A stretch of DNA of 64,000 bases from Thiodiazotropha sp050305635. Lineage in GTDB: Bacteria > Pseudomonadota > Gammaproteobacteria > Chromatiales > Chromatiaceae. Made by a program: the position numbers and the translations under genes. The stretch lies in NCBI GenBank assembly GCA_050305635.1, contig JBNLFS010000034.1, positions 1-64,000 of the forward strand, in the 5' to 3' direction. The stretch's first letter is position 1. Every line of letters starts with the position of its first letter. Positions 8,186 to 16,037 of the stretch are shown here, piece by piece. The notes below the pieces were generated by a model that saw nothing but the letters and a program-made list of their open reading frames with translations, was not told where the DNA came from and ran no database searches.

Positions 8186-10057
8186 TTATTTTACGTTGGT
8201 CTTTTGGCCGAGCCATGCTTCAATACTCGCCGCCACCCGGTGCCCGTCCGCCACCGCATGGACCACGTCCGGACCGTTGACACAGTCGCCGGCGGCCCAC
8301 AGCCAGTCGGCCGAAGTACGTCCGTTTTCGTCCACCTTGATTCGTCCACGGTTCCATTCCAGCGATTCGGTCAAGGCTTCGCCGAGGAGGCTGACATCGG
8401 ACATCTGGCCGATGGCCTCGATTACCATGCAACCGGGATGGACGATCTCGTCGGCCTCGTCGTAGGCGGGGGCGAAACGTCCCTGCTCATCGAAAATGGA
8501 GCGCACCTTCCAGGTTCGCAGTCCCTTGAGCTGGCCCGCTTCGACCAGGCACTCCTGGGGGCCCCGGGCATCGATGATCTCGATACCCTCTTCGCCGCAC
8601 TCCTTGATCTCCACCGGGTCGGCAAGAAAGTGGGCCTTGTCTTCTAGGGCGGTGACGGTGATCCGGACCTCTCCGAACTGCTGTTTCTGCAGCCGTGCCA
8701 GACTGCGGGCGATGTCCATGGCGACATTGCCGCCGCCGATCACCACCGCCTGTTCCGGCACCTCGAAGGTCTCCGTATCGGTAATCATGCGCAGTAGGTC
8801 CACTGCTTTCGTGACCTGTTCATGATCGCTGCCGGGAATGCGGGTGGAACGACCCAGATGGAGTCCGATGGCGAGCACCACTGCATCGTACTCTTTGTGC
8901 AGTTGATCCATGCTGATATCCACGCCGATCCGGGTGTTAGTCTGTAATTTCACCCCGAGGGAGGTGATCACCTCAATGTCCCGATCCATCATGTCGTAGG
9001 GCAGGCGATATTCGGGGATGCCGTATCTCGGCATGCCTCCGGCCTTGTTGCGGGCTTCGAACACGGTGACCTCATGCCCCTGGCGAACCAGGTCGTAGGC
9101 TGCTGTGAGTCCGGCCGGACCGGCGCCAACGACGGCTACCCGGTGTCCGCTCAGATAGTCTGCTTTACCCTCTGAAGCGATCGCCTTGACCCGTTCAGGA
9201 TCCACCGAATCCATGGCGTAACGCTTCAGCCAGCGAATCGCCACCGGTTCGCCCCGGCGACCGATGGAGCAGGCGTCCTCGCATTTGTGGGTGCACACCC
9301 GGCCGCACACGTGGGCGAAGGGGTTGGTGCGGTAGATCTGGCGCACCGCCTCCTCCAGGTCGCCCATCCAGATGGCGCGGATGTATTCCGGGGCATCCAT
9401 GTGGGTGGGGCAGGCGTCGTGGCACATCCCGCATTGAACGCAGCGGGAGGCCTCCAGTACCGCCTGCTGGTCAGTGAAACCGGCGACGATTTCATCAAAG
9501 TTTCCGACCCGGGTATCAGCCTCCGCTTCGGCCATCGGTTGGCGCTCAAGATCGAGCAGATCCGAGTCCGCGGTCTTGGTCCAGCCCAGGCCGAAGTCGA
9601 CCCCGTGGATGCCGATCTCCTTGGGCAGAATGAAGTAACTGTCGATCTCCGCCTGGGTACAGGTGTGTACATACTCCCGGGACAGGCTGATCGCACCGGT
9701 CGGGCAGATGTCCACGCACAGGGCGCACCAGCAACAGCGACCGTAGTCGATGGCGGGACGCAGATTGCGGATACCCTTCACCGGATCCTCGGGCAGGTGC
9801 GGGACCTTGACCATGCTGATGGCGGCGTTGTCGCACACCTTCTGGCAGGAACTGCAACCGATGCACTTCTCATGATCATTGAGGTGGAAACCCCGATAAT
9901 TGGCCGCCGCCGGGCGAGGCTCCAAGGGCACGGTTACGGGTTTGCGGGCGAAGAACTGCAGTGCTTTGAGCGGCTGCAGGATGGAACCGCGGTCGTCGTG
10001 CGCGATGCTTGACGAGTTTTGAGTTTTGAGTTTTGAGTTTTGAGTCGGGTCACTCAT
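8186..10057 (-). CDS. Ferredoxin-GltD fusion, NAD(P)H-linked electron-input subunit (MbxN position)
   Basis: This is a 623-residue iron-sulfur flavoprotein. Residues 65-125 hold two [4Fe-4S] motifs of NuoI/MbxN type (CIGCSSCQKVC and CCWCALCVDICP). Residues 206-265 are the GltD-type cluster domain (CVQCGMCHDACP, then CGRVC..CEDAC). An FAD site GAGPAG is at 311-316, and an NAD(P)H site VVIGGGNVAMD lies near 442. The operon has no separate NuoI gene, so this protein probably joins the ferredoxin subunit with a pyridine-nucleotide module (inference). Residues 5-17 are encoded by a GAGTTTT tandem array belonging to the neighbouring mobile-looking element, so the true start may once have been further in. 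Alternative: a stand-alone glutamate synthase small-subunit-like oxidoreductase. Confidence 0.88.
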   Translation of the reverse strand: MSDPTQNSKLKTQNSSSIAHDDRGSILQPLKALQFFARKPVTVPLEPRPAAANYRGFHLNDHEKCIGCSSCQKVCDNAAISMVKVPHLPEDPVKGIRNLRPAIDYGRCCWCALCVDICPTGAISLSREYVHTCTQAEIDSYFILPKEIGIHGVDFGLGWTKTADSDLLDLERQPMAEAEADTRVGNFDEIVAGFTDQQAVLEASRCVQCGMCHDACPTHMDAPEYIRAIWMGDLEEAVRQIYRTNPFAHVCGRVCTHKCEDACSIGRRGEPVAIRWLKRYAMDSVDPERVKAIASEGKADYLSGHRVAVVGAGPAGLTAAYDLVRQGHEVTVFEARNKAGGMPRYGIPEYRLPYDMMDRDIEVITSLGVKLQTNTRIGVDISMDQLHKEYDAVVLAIGLHLGRSTRIPGSDHEQVTKAVDLLRMITDTETFEVPEQAVVIGGGNVAMDIARSLARLQKQQFGEVRITVTALEDKAHFLADPVEIKECGEEGIEIIDARGPQECLVEAGQLKGLRTWKVRSIFDEQGRFAPAYDEADEIVHPGCMVIEAIGQMSDVSLLGEALTESLEWNRGRIKVDENGRTSADWLWAAGDCVNGPDVVHAVADGHRVAASIEAWLGQKTNVK

Positions 10058-10545
10058 TTCGGGGCCTCAGCGTCTTTTACGATTGGGCGCACAGTGATTC
10101 GGTTTGATAGCAGCCGACACATCATGCCTGATACGTCTCGGTTGTGGTTTTGACAATGGACGTAAGAAGTGCAACCAGCTCATCACAGTCTTGGATCATT
10201 GAATCAGCCATTCTGCTTTCCAGGTAATCCGTCGCTCTCAACAATCTGAGCCAATACAAGGTTTCACGGGCTTCTTTGGATGCGATTGACATTTTTGACC
10301 TGAAATCTTTTCTTGATTCACCGGCGCTTGCCTCCTCAATGTTAGCTCCAATGCTGGTACCGGCACGTAGCACCTGCCTGGAGAGTACAAACTCTCTTTT
10401 TTCATACTGCAGATACCTGGCCATATGAACAACCCGTACTGCAAACGCGAAACTCTTTGACCTTGTAATATGTTTGGTCTGATTCACCAGGCTGCCTCCT
10501 TGCACCCTTGTCAACTCAAAACTAAGAACTCATAACTCAAAACTC
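10014..10545. repeat. Heptamer-flanked element carrying a four-helix-bundle gene
   Basis: On the left GAGTTTT is repeated four times (10014-10044). On the right inverted CTCAAAACT-type units run from 10512 to 10545. Between them lies the four-helix-bundle gene at 10122-10514. The arms closely match those of hairpin element 11713-11834, which carries no gene. The left array sits inside the N-terminal codons of the GltD-like gene. This looks like a small inserted unit. Confidence 0.6.
10122..10514 (-). CDS. Four-helix-bundle protein (23S rRNA IVP/S23 type)
   Basis: This 130-residue all-helical protein is of the family often labelled four helix bundle protein or S23, also related to DGR accessory proteins. 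Family features seen are SKSFAFAVRVVHMARYL, the conserved VLRAGTSIGANIEEASAGES, and the SIASKEARETLYWLRLL helix. The biochemical role of free-standing members is not established. It interrupts an otherwise tight operon of respiratory subunits and is bordered by inverted heptamer arrays, so it is likely a passenger or driver of a small element rather than a subunit. Confidence 0.85.
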   Translation of the reverse strand: MTRVQGGSLVNQTKHITRSKSFAFAVRVVHMARYLQYEKREFVLSRQVLRAGTSIGANIEEASAGESRKDFRSKMSIASKEARETLYWLRLLRATDYLESRMADSMIQDCDELVALLTSIVKTTTETYQA

Positions 10546-10550
10546 TTCAG

Positions 10551-11693
10551 TCATCGGTCCACTTCCGGCGGACAGGCATCCAGGGAGAACATGGTTTGGG
10601 CGATATCCTCGATGCGTGAACCCACGGCCAGTTTTTCCAGTACCTGCACCGCATGCATGGAGGAGGGGCCTCGCACGTGCACCCGGTAGGGTTTGGGGCC
10701 CCCGTTGGAGACCACGTAGTAACAGAGTTCCCCTTTGGAGGATTCCACCCGGGCATAGGTTTCGCCGGCGGGTACTTTCCACGCCAGAGGGTTGGGAATC
10801 GGGGCGCGAATCGGTCCGCCGATGTCCGGTAGTGCCTGGGCCACCTGGCGCAGGATGCGGATACTTTCCATCAGCTCCAGACGACGTATCAGGGTGCGCG
10901 CCCAGGCGTCGCCAGCCTGTTCGGTGGGGATTTCGAAATCGAGCTGATCATAAATCAGGTAGGGATCGTTGCGGCGGACGTCGAAGGGCAGACCGGTGGC
11001 ACGCAGGTTCGGTCCAGTCACTCCCCAGGCCAGAGCCTGCTCCTGACTCATTACACCCACGCCCTTGGCACGCTTGACGAAAACCTGGTTCTTGAAGAAC
11101 AGACTGTCGTAATCCGGCAGGCGGGATTCGATATAGTCGAGGGTATTGCCGAGCCGTTGCAGAAAGCCGTCGGGCAACTCACGACGCACACCGCCGGGAA
11201 TGTTGTAGATGCTGTAGACCCGGCCGCCGGTGAACTCCTCGAACAGGTCGAGGATCAGATCGCGGTCGGCAACACCCCAGTACATGGTGCTGTACATGCC
11301 GGTGGTGGCGGCATGTCCACCAAAGGTGAACAGGTGTGCTGCGATGCGCGAGAGTTCCAGTTGCATGACCCGGATCCACTGAGCGCGCACCGGTACCTCA
11401 AGCCCGCACAGATCCTCCACCGCCATTGAGTAGACCACCTCCATGGGCGAAGGGTCGGGCACGCAGATCCGCGGCACCAGGGCGATGTTCTGGATCCACA
11501 GGCGCTGTTCCATGAGTTTTTCGAAGCCGCGGTGCAGGTATCCGCCGTCCGCTTTGGCCTCGAGCACCTGGTCGCCGTGAAACTTGAGTTTCAGCGCGTA
11601 ATTGCCCTCGATACCCGGGTGATTGGGACCGAAGTTGAGCTCGAACTCATTGCTCGGCGGATGTCTTTGGGCTTCGTAGTTTTCCGGTCTCAT
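10551..11693 (-). CDS. NuoD/[NiFe]-hydrogenase large-subunit-like protein (MbxL type)
   Basis: This 380-residue protein is homologous to complex I 49-kDa subunits and group 4 hydrogenase large subunits. It starts in the usual way (ELNFGPNHPGIEGNYALKLK) and carries RICVPDPSP near residue 75. A hydrogenase would have four nickel-binding cysteines (RICxxC and DPCxxC). Here C77 and C374 remain, but their partners are D80 and E377. Complex I normally lacks all four. Retaining one from each pair is, as I recall, the pattern of archaeal MbxL/MbsL. It is therefore unlikely to be a hydrogenase. It lies between subunits K and the N-type fusion, matching mbx order. Confidence 0.9.
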   Translation of the reverse strand: MRPENYEAQRHPPSNEFELNFGPNHPGIEGNYALKLKFHGDQVLEAKADGGYLHRGFEKLMEQRLWIQNIALVPRICVPDPSPMEVVYSMAVEDLCGLEVPVRAQWIRVMQLELSRIAAHLFTFGGHAATTGMYSTMYWGVADRDLILDLFEEFTGGRVYSIYNIPGGVRRELPDGFLQRLGNTLDYIESRLPDYDSLFFKNQVFVKRAKGVGVMSQEQALAWGVTGPNLRATGLPFDVRRNDPYLIYDQLDFEIPTEQAGDAWARTLIRRLELMESIRILRQVAQALPDIGGPIRAPIPNPLAWKVPAGETYARVESSKGELCYYVVSNGGPKPYRVHVRGPSSMHAVQVLEKLAVGSRIEDIAQTMFSLDACPPEVDR

Positions 11694-11712
11694 TTTTACT
11701 CGCTTCGCTCGT

Positions 11713-11834
11713 AAGTTATGAGTTTTTAGTTATGAGTTTTGAGTTGTCGGTGTTCGCTTCGCTCACGCTTATTCGAACAGTTGTGCGCATAGCGCACTCA
11801 TCAACTCAAAACTAAAAACTCATAACTCAAAACT
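11713..11834. repeat. AT-rich-armed hairpin element B
   Basis: The core is as in element A (GGTGTTCGCTTCGCTCACGC to GTGCGCATAGCGCAC), but the arms use GAGTT/AACTC units (AGTTATGAGTTTTTAGTTAT and an inverted partner). Its right arm overlaps the last two codons and stop of the NuoC-like gene. Confidence 0.8.
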
Positions 11835-12402
11835 TATTTTTTTTCTGACTGAACCGCTGTTCCTCCGGCGGAATGATCACCCCGCCGCCCTCGGCTACCA
11901 GCTCCTGCAGCCATTCCGGGTTGTACTCTTGCCAGTTCAGGTGTTCGTTGACGTAGGCCTCGCTGTCGAATTCCTTGCGCATGGGGGGAGGGCCGTCCCA
12001 TTCGGTGAGGATGAACTTCTCCCTGTTGGGGCTGCCTTCGAAGTGAATGCCGAACATCTCGTGGATATCCCGCTCGAAGAAGGCGGCCGGCTGATACAGA
12101 TCGTAGACCGACAGGTAGACGCCGGGACTGCGGGCGATGCGAATGTGCGCCGAGACCAGGGAGTGGCTGTCGTAGGACCAGACGTGATAGACCAGTTCGA
12201 ACTGATCGTCATCGATCCAGTCGACGCAGCTGATCGCCGACAGGTGGATGTAACCGGCGCGACCCTGCAGCAGTTCCAGCAGGGCGGGCAGGGCGTCGGC
12301 GGGCACGTCGACCCGTACCCGCCGGGTACTTTTGCGCCGTACCTCGATGCCTTCGATCTCTTTCAGGAGATTATCCAGCCAATGGGCGATTTCCTGACTC
12401 AT
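11827..12402 (-). CDS. NuoC-like 30-kDa subunit (MbxK type)
   Basis: This 191-residue hydrophilic subunit pairs with the NuoD-like subunit in complex I-like enzymes. It shows the family motif ERDIHEMFGIHFEGSPNREK (the ERE/D-x2-DMFG-type signature), followed by LTEWDGPPPMRKEFD. It overlaps the NuoB-like gene by 4 nt, indicating translational coupling. The final lysine and phenylalanine codons and TGA come from the arm of hairpin element B. Confidence 0.9.
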   Translation of the reverse strand: MSQEIAHWLDNLLKEIEGIEVRRKSTRRVRVDVPADALPALLELLQGRAGYIHLSAISCVDWIDDDQFELVYHVWSYDSHSLVSAHIRIARSPGVYLSVYDLYQPAAFFERDIHEMFGIHFEGSPNREKFILTEWDGPPPMRKEFDSEAYVNEHLNWQEYNPEWLQELVAEGGGVIIPPEEQRFSQKKNKF

Positions 12403-13112
12403 TCCGCAGGCTCCTTGAGGTTGTGACCCAGGCGCATCTCCAGGGCTTCGAGAGGTTTCTGGTGCTGTTCCAGCAGACGGGTATGGTCGCCCAGGGTGCC
12501 TTCGGACAGCAGGCCGTAGTGCTTCGCCTCGGTGATGATGTCGGTGGGGGTCTGCCAGGTTTCGCCGAACAGCTGCTGCTGATTGCCCAGGTAGTAGTCG
12601 TAGTTGCGATAGTAGTCCTGCCAGCCGTTGGCCTCACCGGTATGAATTCGGTCCATAAGCCTGCGCAGCCCGGTGATGACCGCTTCGGGACGGGGCATGC
12701 AGCCTGCGATGTAAAGATCCACCGGCATGTATTCATCGAGCTTCTTCGCGGTGGCGTAGCTCTGCCAATACATGCCGCCGTTAACGGTGCAGGAGCAGAT
12801 GCCGATCACATACTTGGGAGACCCCATTTGCTCATAGGTCAGAATCACCCGTTTGAGGGTCTTGATCGAAACATAGCCGGTGATCAGCAGGATGTCCGCC
12901 TGGCGGGGCGACACCATGGGCTGAATGCCCAGTCGCTCCATATCGAAACGGGAGGTCATGGCGGGGGGCAGTTCGATCGCCCCGCAGCCGGTGCAGTAGT
13001 GCAGGATGAACAGCGAACGGGAGCGGCAGAAGCGGATCAGCTCATCAAAAACCCGGGCGAGGGGGTTACCCTTCTTTGCTTCGACTACCGGTATCTTGTC
13101 AATCGATTTCAT
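12399..13112 (-). CDS. NuoB-like N2-cluster subunit (MbxJ type)
   Basis: This subunit carries the proximal [4Fe-4S] cluster. Ligand candidates are C40 and C43 (YCTGCGAIE), C106 (GICSC) and C138 (GCMPRPE). The CxxC spacing at the first site is hydrogenase/Mbx-like rather than the adjacent CC of complex I NuoB. The ATG at 13112 is chosen because GGTGA precedes it by 6 nt; the in-frame TTG at 13124 lacks a ribosome site. The C-terminus extends about 70 residues past the common core. Confidence 0.92.
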   Translation of the reverse strand: MKSIDKIPVVEAKKGNPLARVFDELIRFCRSRSLFILHYCTGCGAIELPPAMTSRFDMERLGIQPMVSPRQADILLITGYVSIKTLKRVILTYEQMGSPKYVIGICSCTVNGGMYWQSYATAKKLDEYMPVDLYIAGCMPRPEAVITGLRRLMDRIHTGEANGWQDYYRNYDYYLGNQQQLFGETWQTPTDIITEAKHYGLLSEGTLGDHTRLLEQHQKPLEALEMRLGHNLKEPAE

Positions 13113-13139
13113 CGTATTCACCAATGATTGGTGGGGAAT

Positions 13140-13263
13140 AATTTTGAATTGTGAATTTTGAATGTTGAATTTTGGTGTTCGCTACGCTCACGCTTGTTTG
13201 AATAAGGTTGTGCGCGAAGCGTACACATCAATTCAAAATTCATAATTAAAAATTCAAAATTCG
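13140..13263. repeat. AT-rich-armed hairpin element C
   Basis: The arms are of TTTTGAATT units (13140-13174) with an inverted partner (13229-13262) around the GGTGTTCGCTACGCTCACGC core. It ends immediately before the NuoH-like stop codon. Confidence 0.8.
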
Positions 13264-14160
13264 TTACATAACAAACGCCAGGCCAATCAGCCCCAGCATC
13301 ACCGGCCATTTCCACATCAGGCGCAACAGGTCTTCCGTGCGATAACGGGGAAACAGGTAGGCGATGCTGACCGGTATGGCCAGGACCAGGAAACTCTTCA
13401 GCAGGAAGTCGAACCAGGTCGTGCCGCCGCCGAGAAACAGGCTGACGTAAAGCACCGAGGTGGTGTAGAGCTGAAAGCACTGCATGACGAACAGGCCGCC
13501 CAGGTATTTGCCCCCCATCTCCACCATCGGGCCGGTGGCGATCTCCGCCGGAGCGATGTAGATCTCGAAGGGTTGCTTGCCCAGAGAGGCGTGCATGGCG
13601 ATCAGACCCGCGAGAGCCAGTATCGGGTTCTGTACGACGCCCCAGGAGGCAAAACCGCCGGCCTGCTGGGCGGCGATGATGTCGATCAGGTTGGTGGTGC
13701 CGGCAGCATAGGCGACACCGAAGATGACGATCACCAGGGGGATGTCATAGGCCAGCATGGCGGTCAGTGCCCGGGCGATGCCGATGGAGCCGTTGGGATT
13801 GGCGCACTGGCCGACGCCCAGGGCAAGTCCGAGGGAGGGGATCATCATCAGGTAGAGCAGGGTGATGATGCCGCCCTTGTCTGCGATGCCGTCCATGCCG
13901 GGGACCGGCAGCAGGGTTTCCGCGGCAATGTATCCGCCCATCGCCATGACGATGCCGATGTCATGAATCAGTCCATGGGACACCTGGGTGCGTTTGCTGT
14001 GCAGCTTGATGATGTCGTAGAGAGGCTGGAAGAAGGGTGGTCCGACGCGGCGCTGGATGCGTGCCGCAATCCGCCGCATCATCAGTACCATCATCATGCC
14101 AACGATGAATGCCACCAGGGGCATCAGTGTAAGTTCAAGCAGAAGTTCGATCGGAAGCAT
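13264..14160 (-). CDS. NuoH-like membrane subunit (MbxM type)
   Basis: This is a 298-residue, roughly eight-helix membrane protein that anchors the peripheral arm and lines the quinone-type site in complex I relatives. The NuoH signature RRVGPPFFQPLYDIIKL is near 38-54, and the acidic loop EIYIAPAEIATGPMVEM replaces EAE..SGFxVEY. Its start overlaps the stop of the H'-type gene. It belongs to the Mbx-like set. Confidence 0.93.
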   Translation of the reverse strand: MLPIELLLELTLMPLVAFIVGMMMVLMMRRIAARIQRRVGPPFFQPLYDIIKLHSKRTQVSHGLIHDIGIVMAMGGYIAAETLLPVPGMDGIADKGGIITLLYLMMIPSLGLALGVGQCANPNGSIGIARALTAMLAYDIPLVIVIFGVAYAAGTTNLIDIIAAQQAGGFASWGVVQNPILALAGLIAMHASLGKQPFEIYIAPAEIATGPMVEMGGKYLGGLFVMQCFQLYTTSVLYVSLFLGGGTTWFDFLLKSFLVLAIPVSIAYLFPRYRTEDLLRLMWKWPVMLGLIGLAFVM

Positions 14161-16037
14161 CAGATCACCACCCAGGCAAGAAGAAACAGGACTGCGCTCA
14201 TCATGTAAAACTCAGGATTGGCGCGTCGGTAGACCCCTTTCATGACCAGTGAGAGGAACTCGACCAGGGACGTGATGCCCTTCTCAAGCCAGAGGAAGCT
14301 GCCCCGGTACCAGCCGCCGATCAGGTGCATCAGACCGGCATAGAAGTTATCGCTGTATTGGTAGCGCACATCGGCGGTAAGAAAATGCCCGCCGGCATAG
14401 TTGTCCAGCTGATGCACCCGTTTGCTGCGACCGGCGGAGTAGAAGATCAGCGCACCGACACCGAATCCTGCGAACAGCACGCCGATCACCCAGATCATGT
14501 CCAGGGAACCGCTCTTGGCGGTGATGCCGCCGAGGGTGAAGTCGATGGCGGGCAGACCCAGGGATTCCTGAACTGAGGCGACCCAGGCCAGTGGGATACC
14601 CGGCAGCAGACCGGTGAGGAATATCAGTGTCGCCAGAATCAGCATCGGAAGCATCATGCTCCAGGGGGCTTCCTGGATGTGCTCGTGCTCCACCCGCAAC
14701 TGACCCAGGAACATGTTATGGATCAGTTTGTAGACCGAGAGGATGGTGCCCAGGGTGCCGATGATCGCACCGACGAACAGCAGCGGCATGCCCTGATCCA
14801 GCAGTGATCGGTAGACCAGCCACTTGGAGACGAAGCCGTTCATGGGTGGCAGTCCCGCGAGTCCGATGATGCCGCACAGCAGCACCAGGAAGGACAGCGG
14901 CATGCGGGTCACCAATCCCCCCATCTTGTTCAGATCCGCGGTGCCGGTGCGGTGCTGAACCGCGAACACGGTGAGCAGCAGGGCCGCCTGGCACAGGGCG
15001 TAGTTGAGGATGTGCAGCAGTCCTCCGGCACTGCCGAGGGCGTTGGCGACCACCAGACCGAGCAGCATGTAACCGCCCTGGCCGATGCCGTGCCAGGCCA
15101 GCAGATAACGGGCGTCGTTCTGCTTCATGGCGGTGTAGGTGGGCAGAATGATGGTGAAGATCGCGATCCAGGCCAGCAGATCCCGGGCATCGATCAGAGT
15201 GAACGGGATCTTCAGGTTCTCGATATTGACGATGCCAAACAGCTTCACCAGCACCAGCAGGATGGCGAACAGCCCCATACGCGAGGAGATCGCACCCAGG
15301 AAGGCGCTGCCGGGACCCGGCGTCTCGGCATAGGCAGGCGCCTGCCACAGGTGAAAAGGCAGCAGACCCAGTTTGATGCCGAAGCCGCCGGCGAACAGCA
15401 GCACCAGCACCCACAGATAGCCGACCTCCATGCGGGACGCAGCGGTGAGTATGGCCTCATAGCGAAGGGATCCGGCCGAGGCGTAGACCAGGGCGATACC
15501 ACCGAAGACCGCCATCCCGCCGATCACCGCATAGGTGATGTAACGCATCGCCGCCCGGGTGGCGACACCCCCCGCCATGGTCATCAAAAGGAAGCCCGCC
15601 CAGGTGACCAGTTCCCAGCCGATAAACAGGGACAGCAGGTCACCGCTGGCAAGCAGTATCAGCATGGTGAAGACATTCAGGGCCATGGCGACATGAAACA
15701 GCCACACATTCCCGTCCTGGCGACGGAAACTGCGTTCCCACTCACCACTCGAGTACCAGCTGGTCAATACCGCTGCCACCAGGGTGATGAGGGCGAAAAA
15801 CCAGCTCATGGCATCAAACTGCCAGGAGAGGGTCTGGCCCATGACATTGAAATTCAGAGCCGATGCGATCGGTTCGGCGCCGTAGCCCAGTGGCGCCATC
15901 TTGAACAGCACCAACAGTTGCCCGGCATAGAGCAGGGTGACCATCCAGCCCACGGCCAGACCCCGTCCCAGGACAAAGGCCACCAGCAGGGTGGTGGCGG
16001 AGAATATGAGCAATTCATCCAACAGACTGATAATCAC
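14160..16037 (-). CDS. Antiporter-like proton channel subunit (HyfB/MbxH' type)
   Basis: This 625-residue polytopic protein of the NuoL/M/N-MrpD family contains GWELVTWAGFLLMTMAG, LLPFHLWQAPAYAETPGPGSAFLGAISSR (broken here by the family's key lysine/histidine helices) and LAGLPPMNGFVSKW. Two different antiporter-like subunits occur in this operon, as in archaeal mbx (H and H') but not mbh. It overlaps the upstream H gene by 4 nt and presumably translocates H+ or Na+ (family knowledge). Confidence 0.92.
   Translation of the reverse strand: MIISLLDELLIFSATTLLVAFVLGRGLAVGWMVTLLYAGQLLVLFKMAPLGYGAEPIASALNFNVMGQTLSWQFDAMSWFFALITLVAAVLTSWYSSGEWERSFRRQDGNVWLFHVAMALNVFTMLILLASGDLLSLFIGWELVTWAGFLLMTMAGGVATRAAMRYITYAVIGGMAVFGGIALVYASAGSLRYEAILTAASRMEVGYLWVLVLLFAGGFGIKLGLLPFHLWQAPAYAETPGPGSAFLGAISSRMGLFAILLVLVKLFGIVNIENLKIPFTLIDARDLLAWIAIFTIILPTYTAMKQNDARYLLAWHGIGQGGYMLLGLVVANALGSAGGLLHILNYALCQAALLLTVFAVQHRTGTADLNKMGGLVTRMPLSFLVLLCGIIGLAGLPPMNGFVSKWLVYRSLLDQGMPLLFVGAIIGTLGTILSVYKLIHNMFLGQLRVEHEHIQEAPWSMMLPMLILATLIFLTGLLPGIPLAWVASVQESLGLPAIDFTLGGITAKSGSLDMIWVIGVLFAGFGVGALIFYSAGRSKRVHQLDNYAGGHFLTADVRYQYSDNFYAGLMHLIGGWYRGSFLWLEKGITSLVEFLSLVMKGVYRRANPEFYMMSAVLFLLAWVVI

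Noticed and set aside
9287..10012. Long antisense open frames (also 2910-3863, 14952-16337, 62956-63711)
   Set aside because: They lie opposite well-supported genes in GC-rich codon shadow, without ribosome sites or family motifs.
10551..13112. Reading the NuoD/NuoB/NuoC-like genes as a group 4 [NiFe]-hydrogenase
   Set aside because: Two of the four nickel cysteines are replaced by D80 and E377, and no hyp maturation genes or C-terminal processing signal are present.
8060..13263. CRISPR array
   Set aside because: The repeated units are inverted-arm hairpins and short heptamers without spaced direct repeats, and no cas genes are present.
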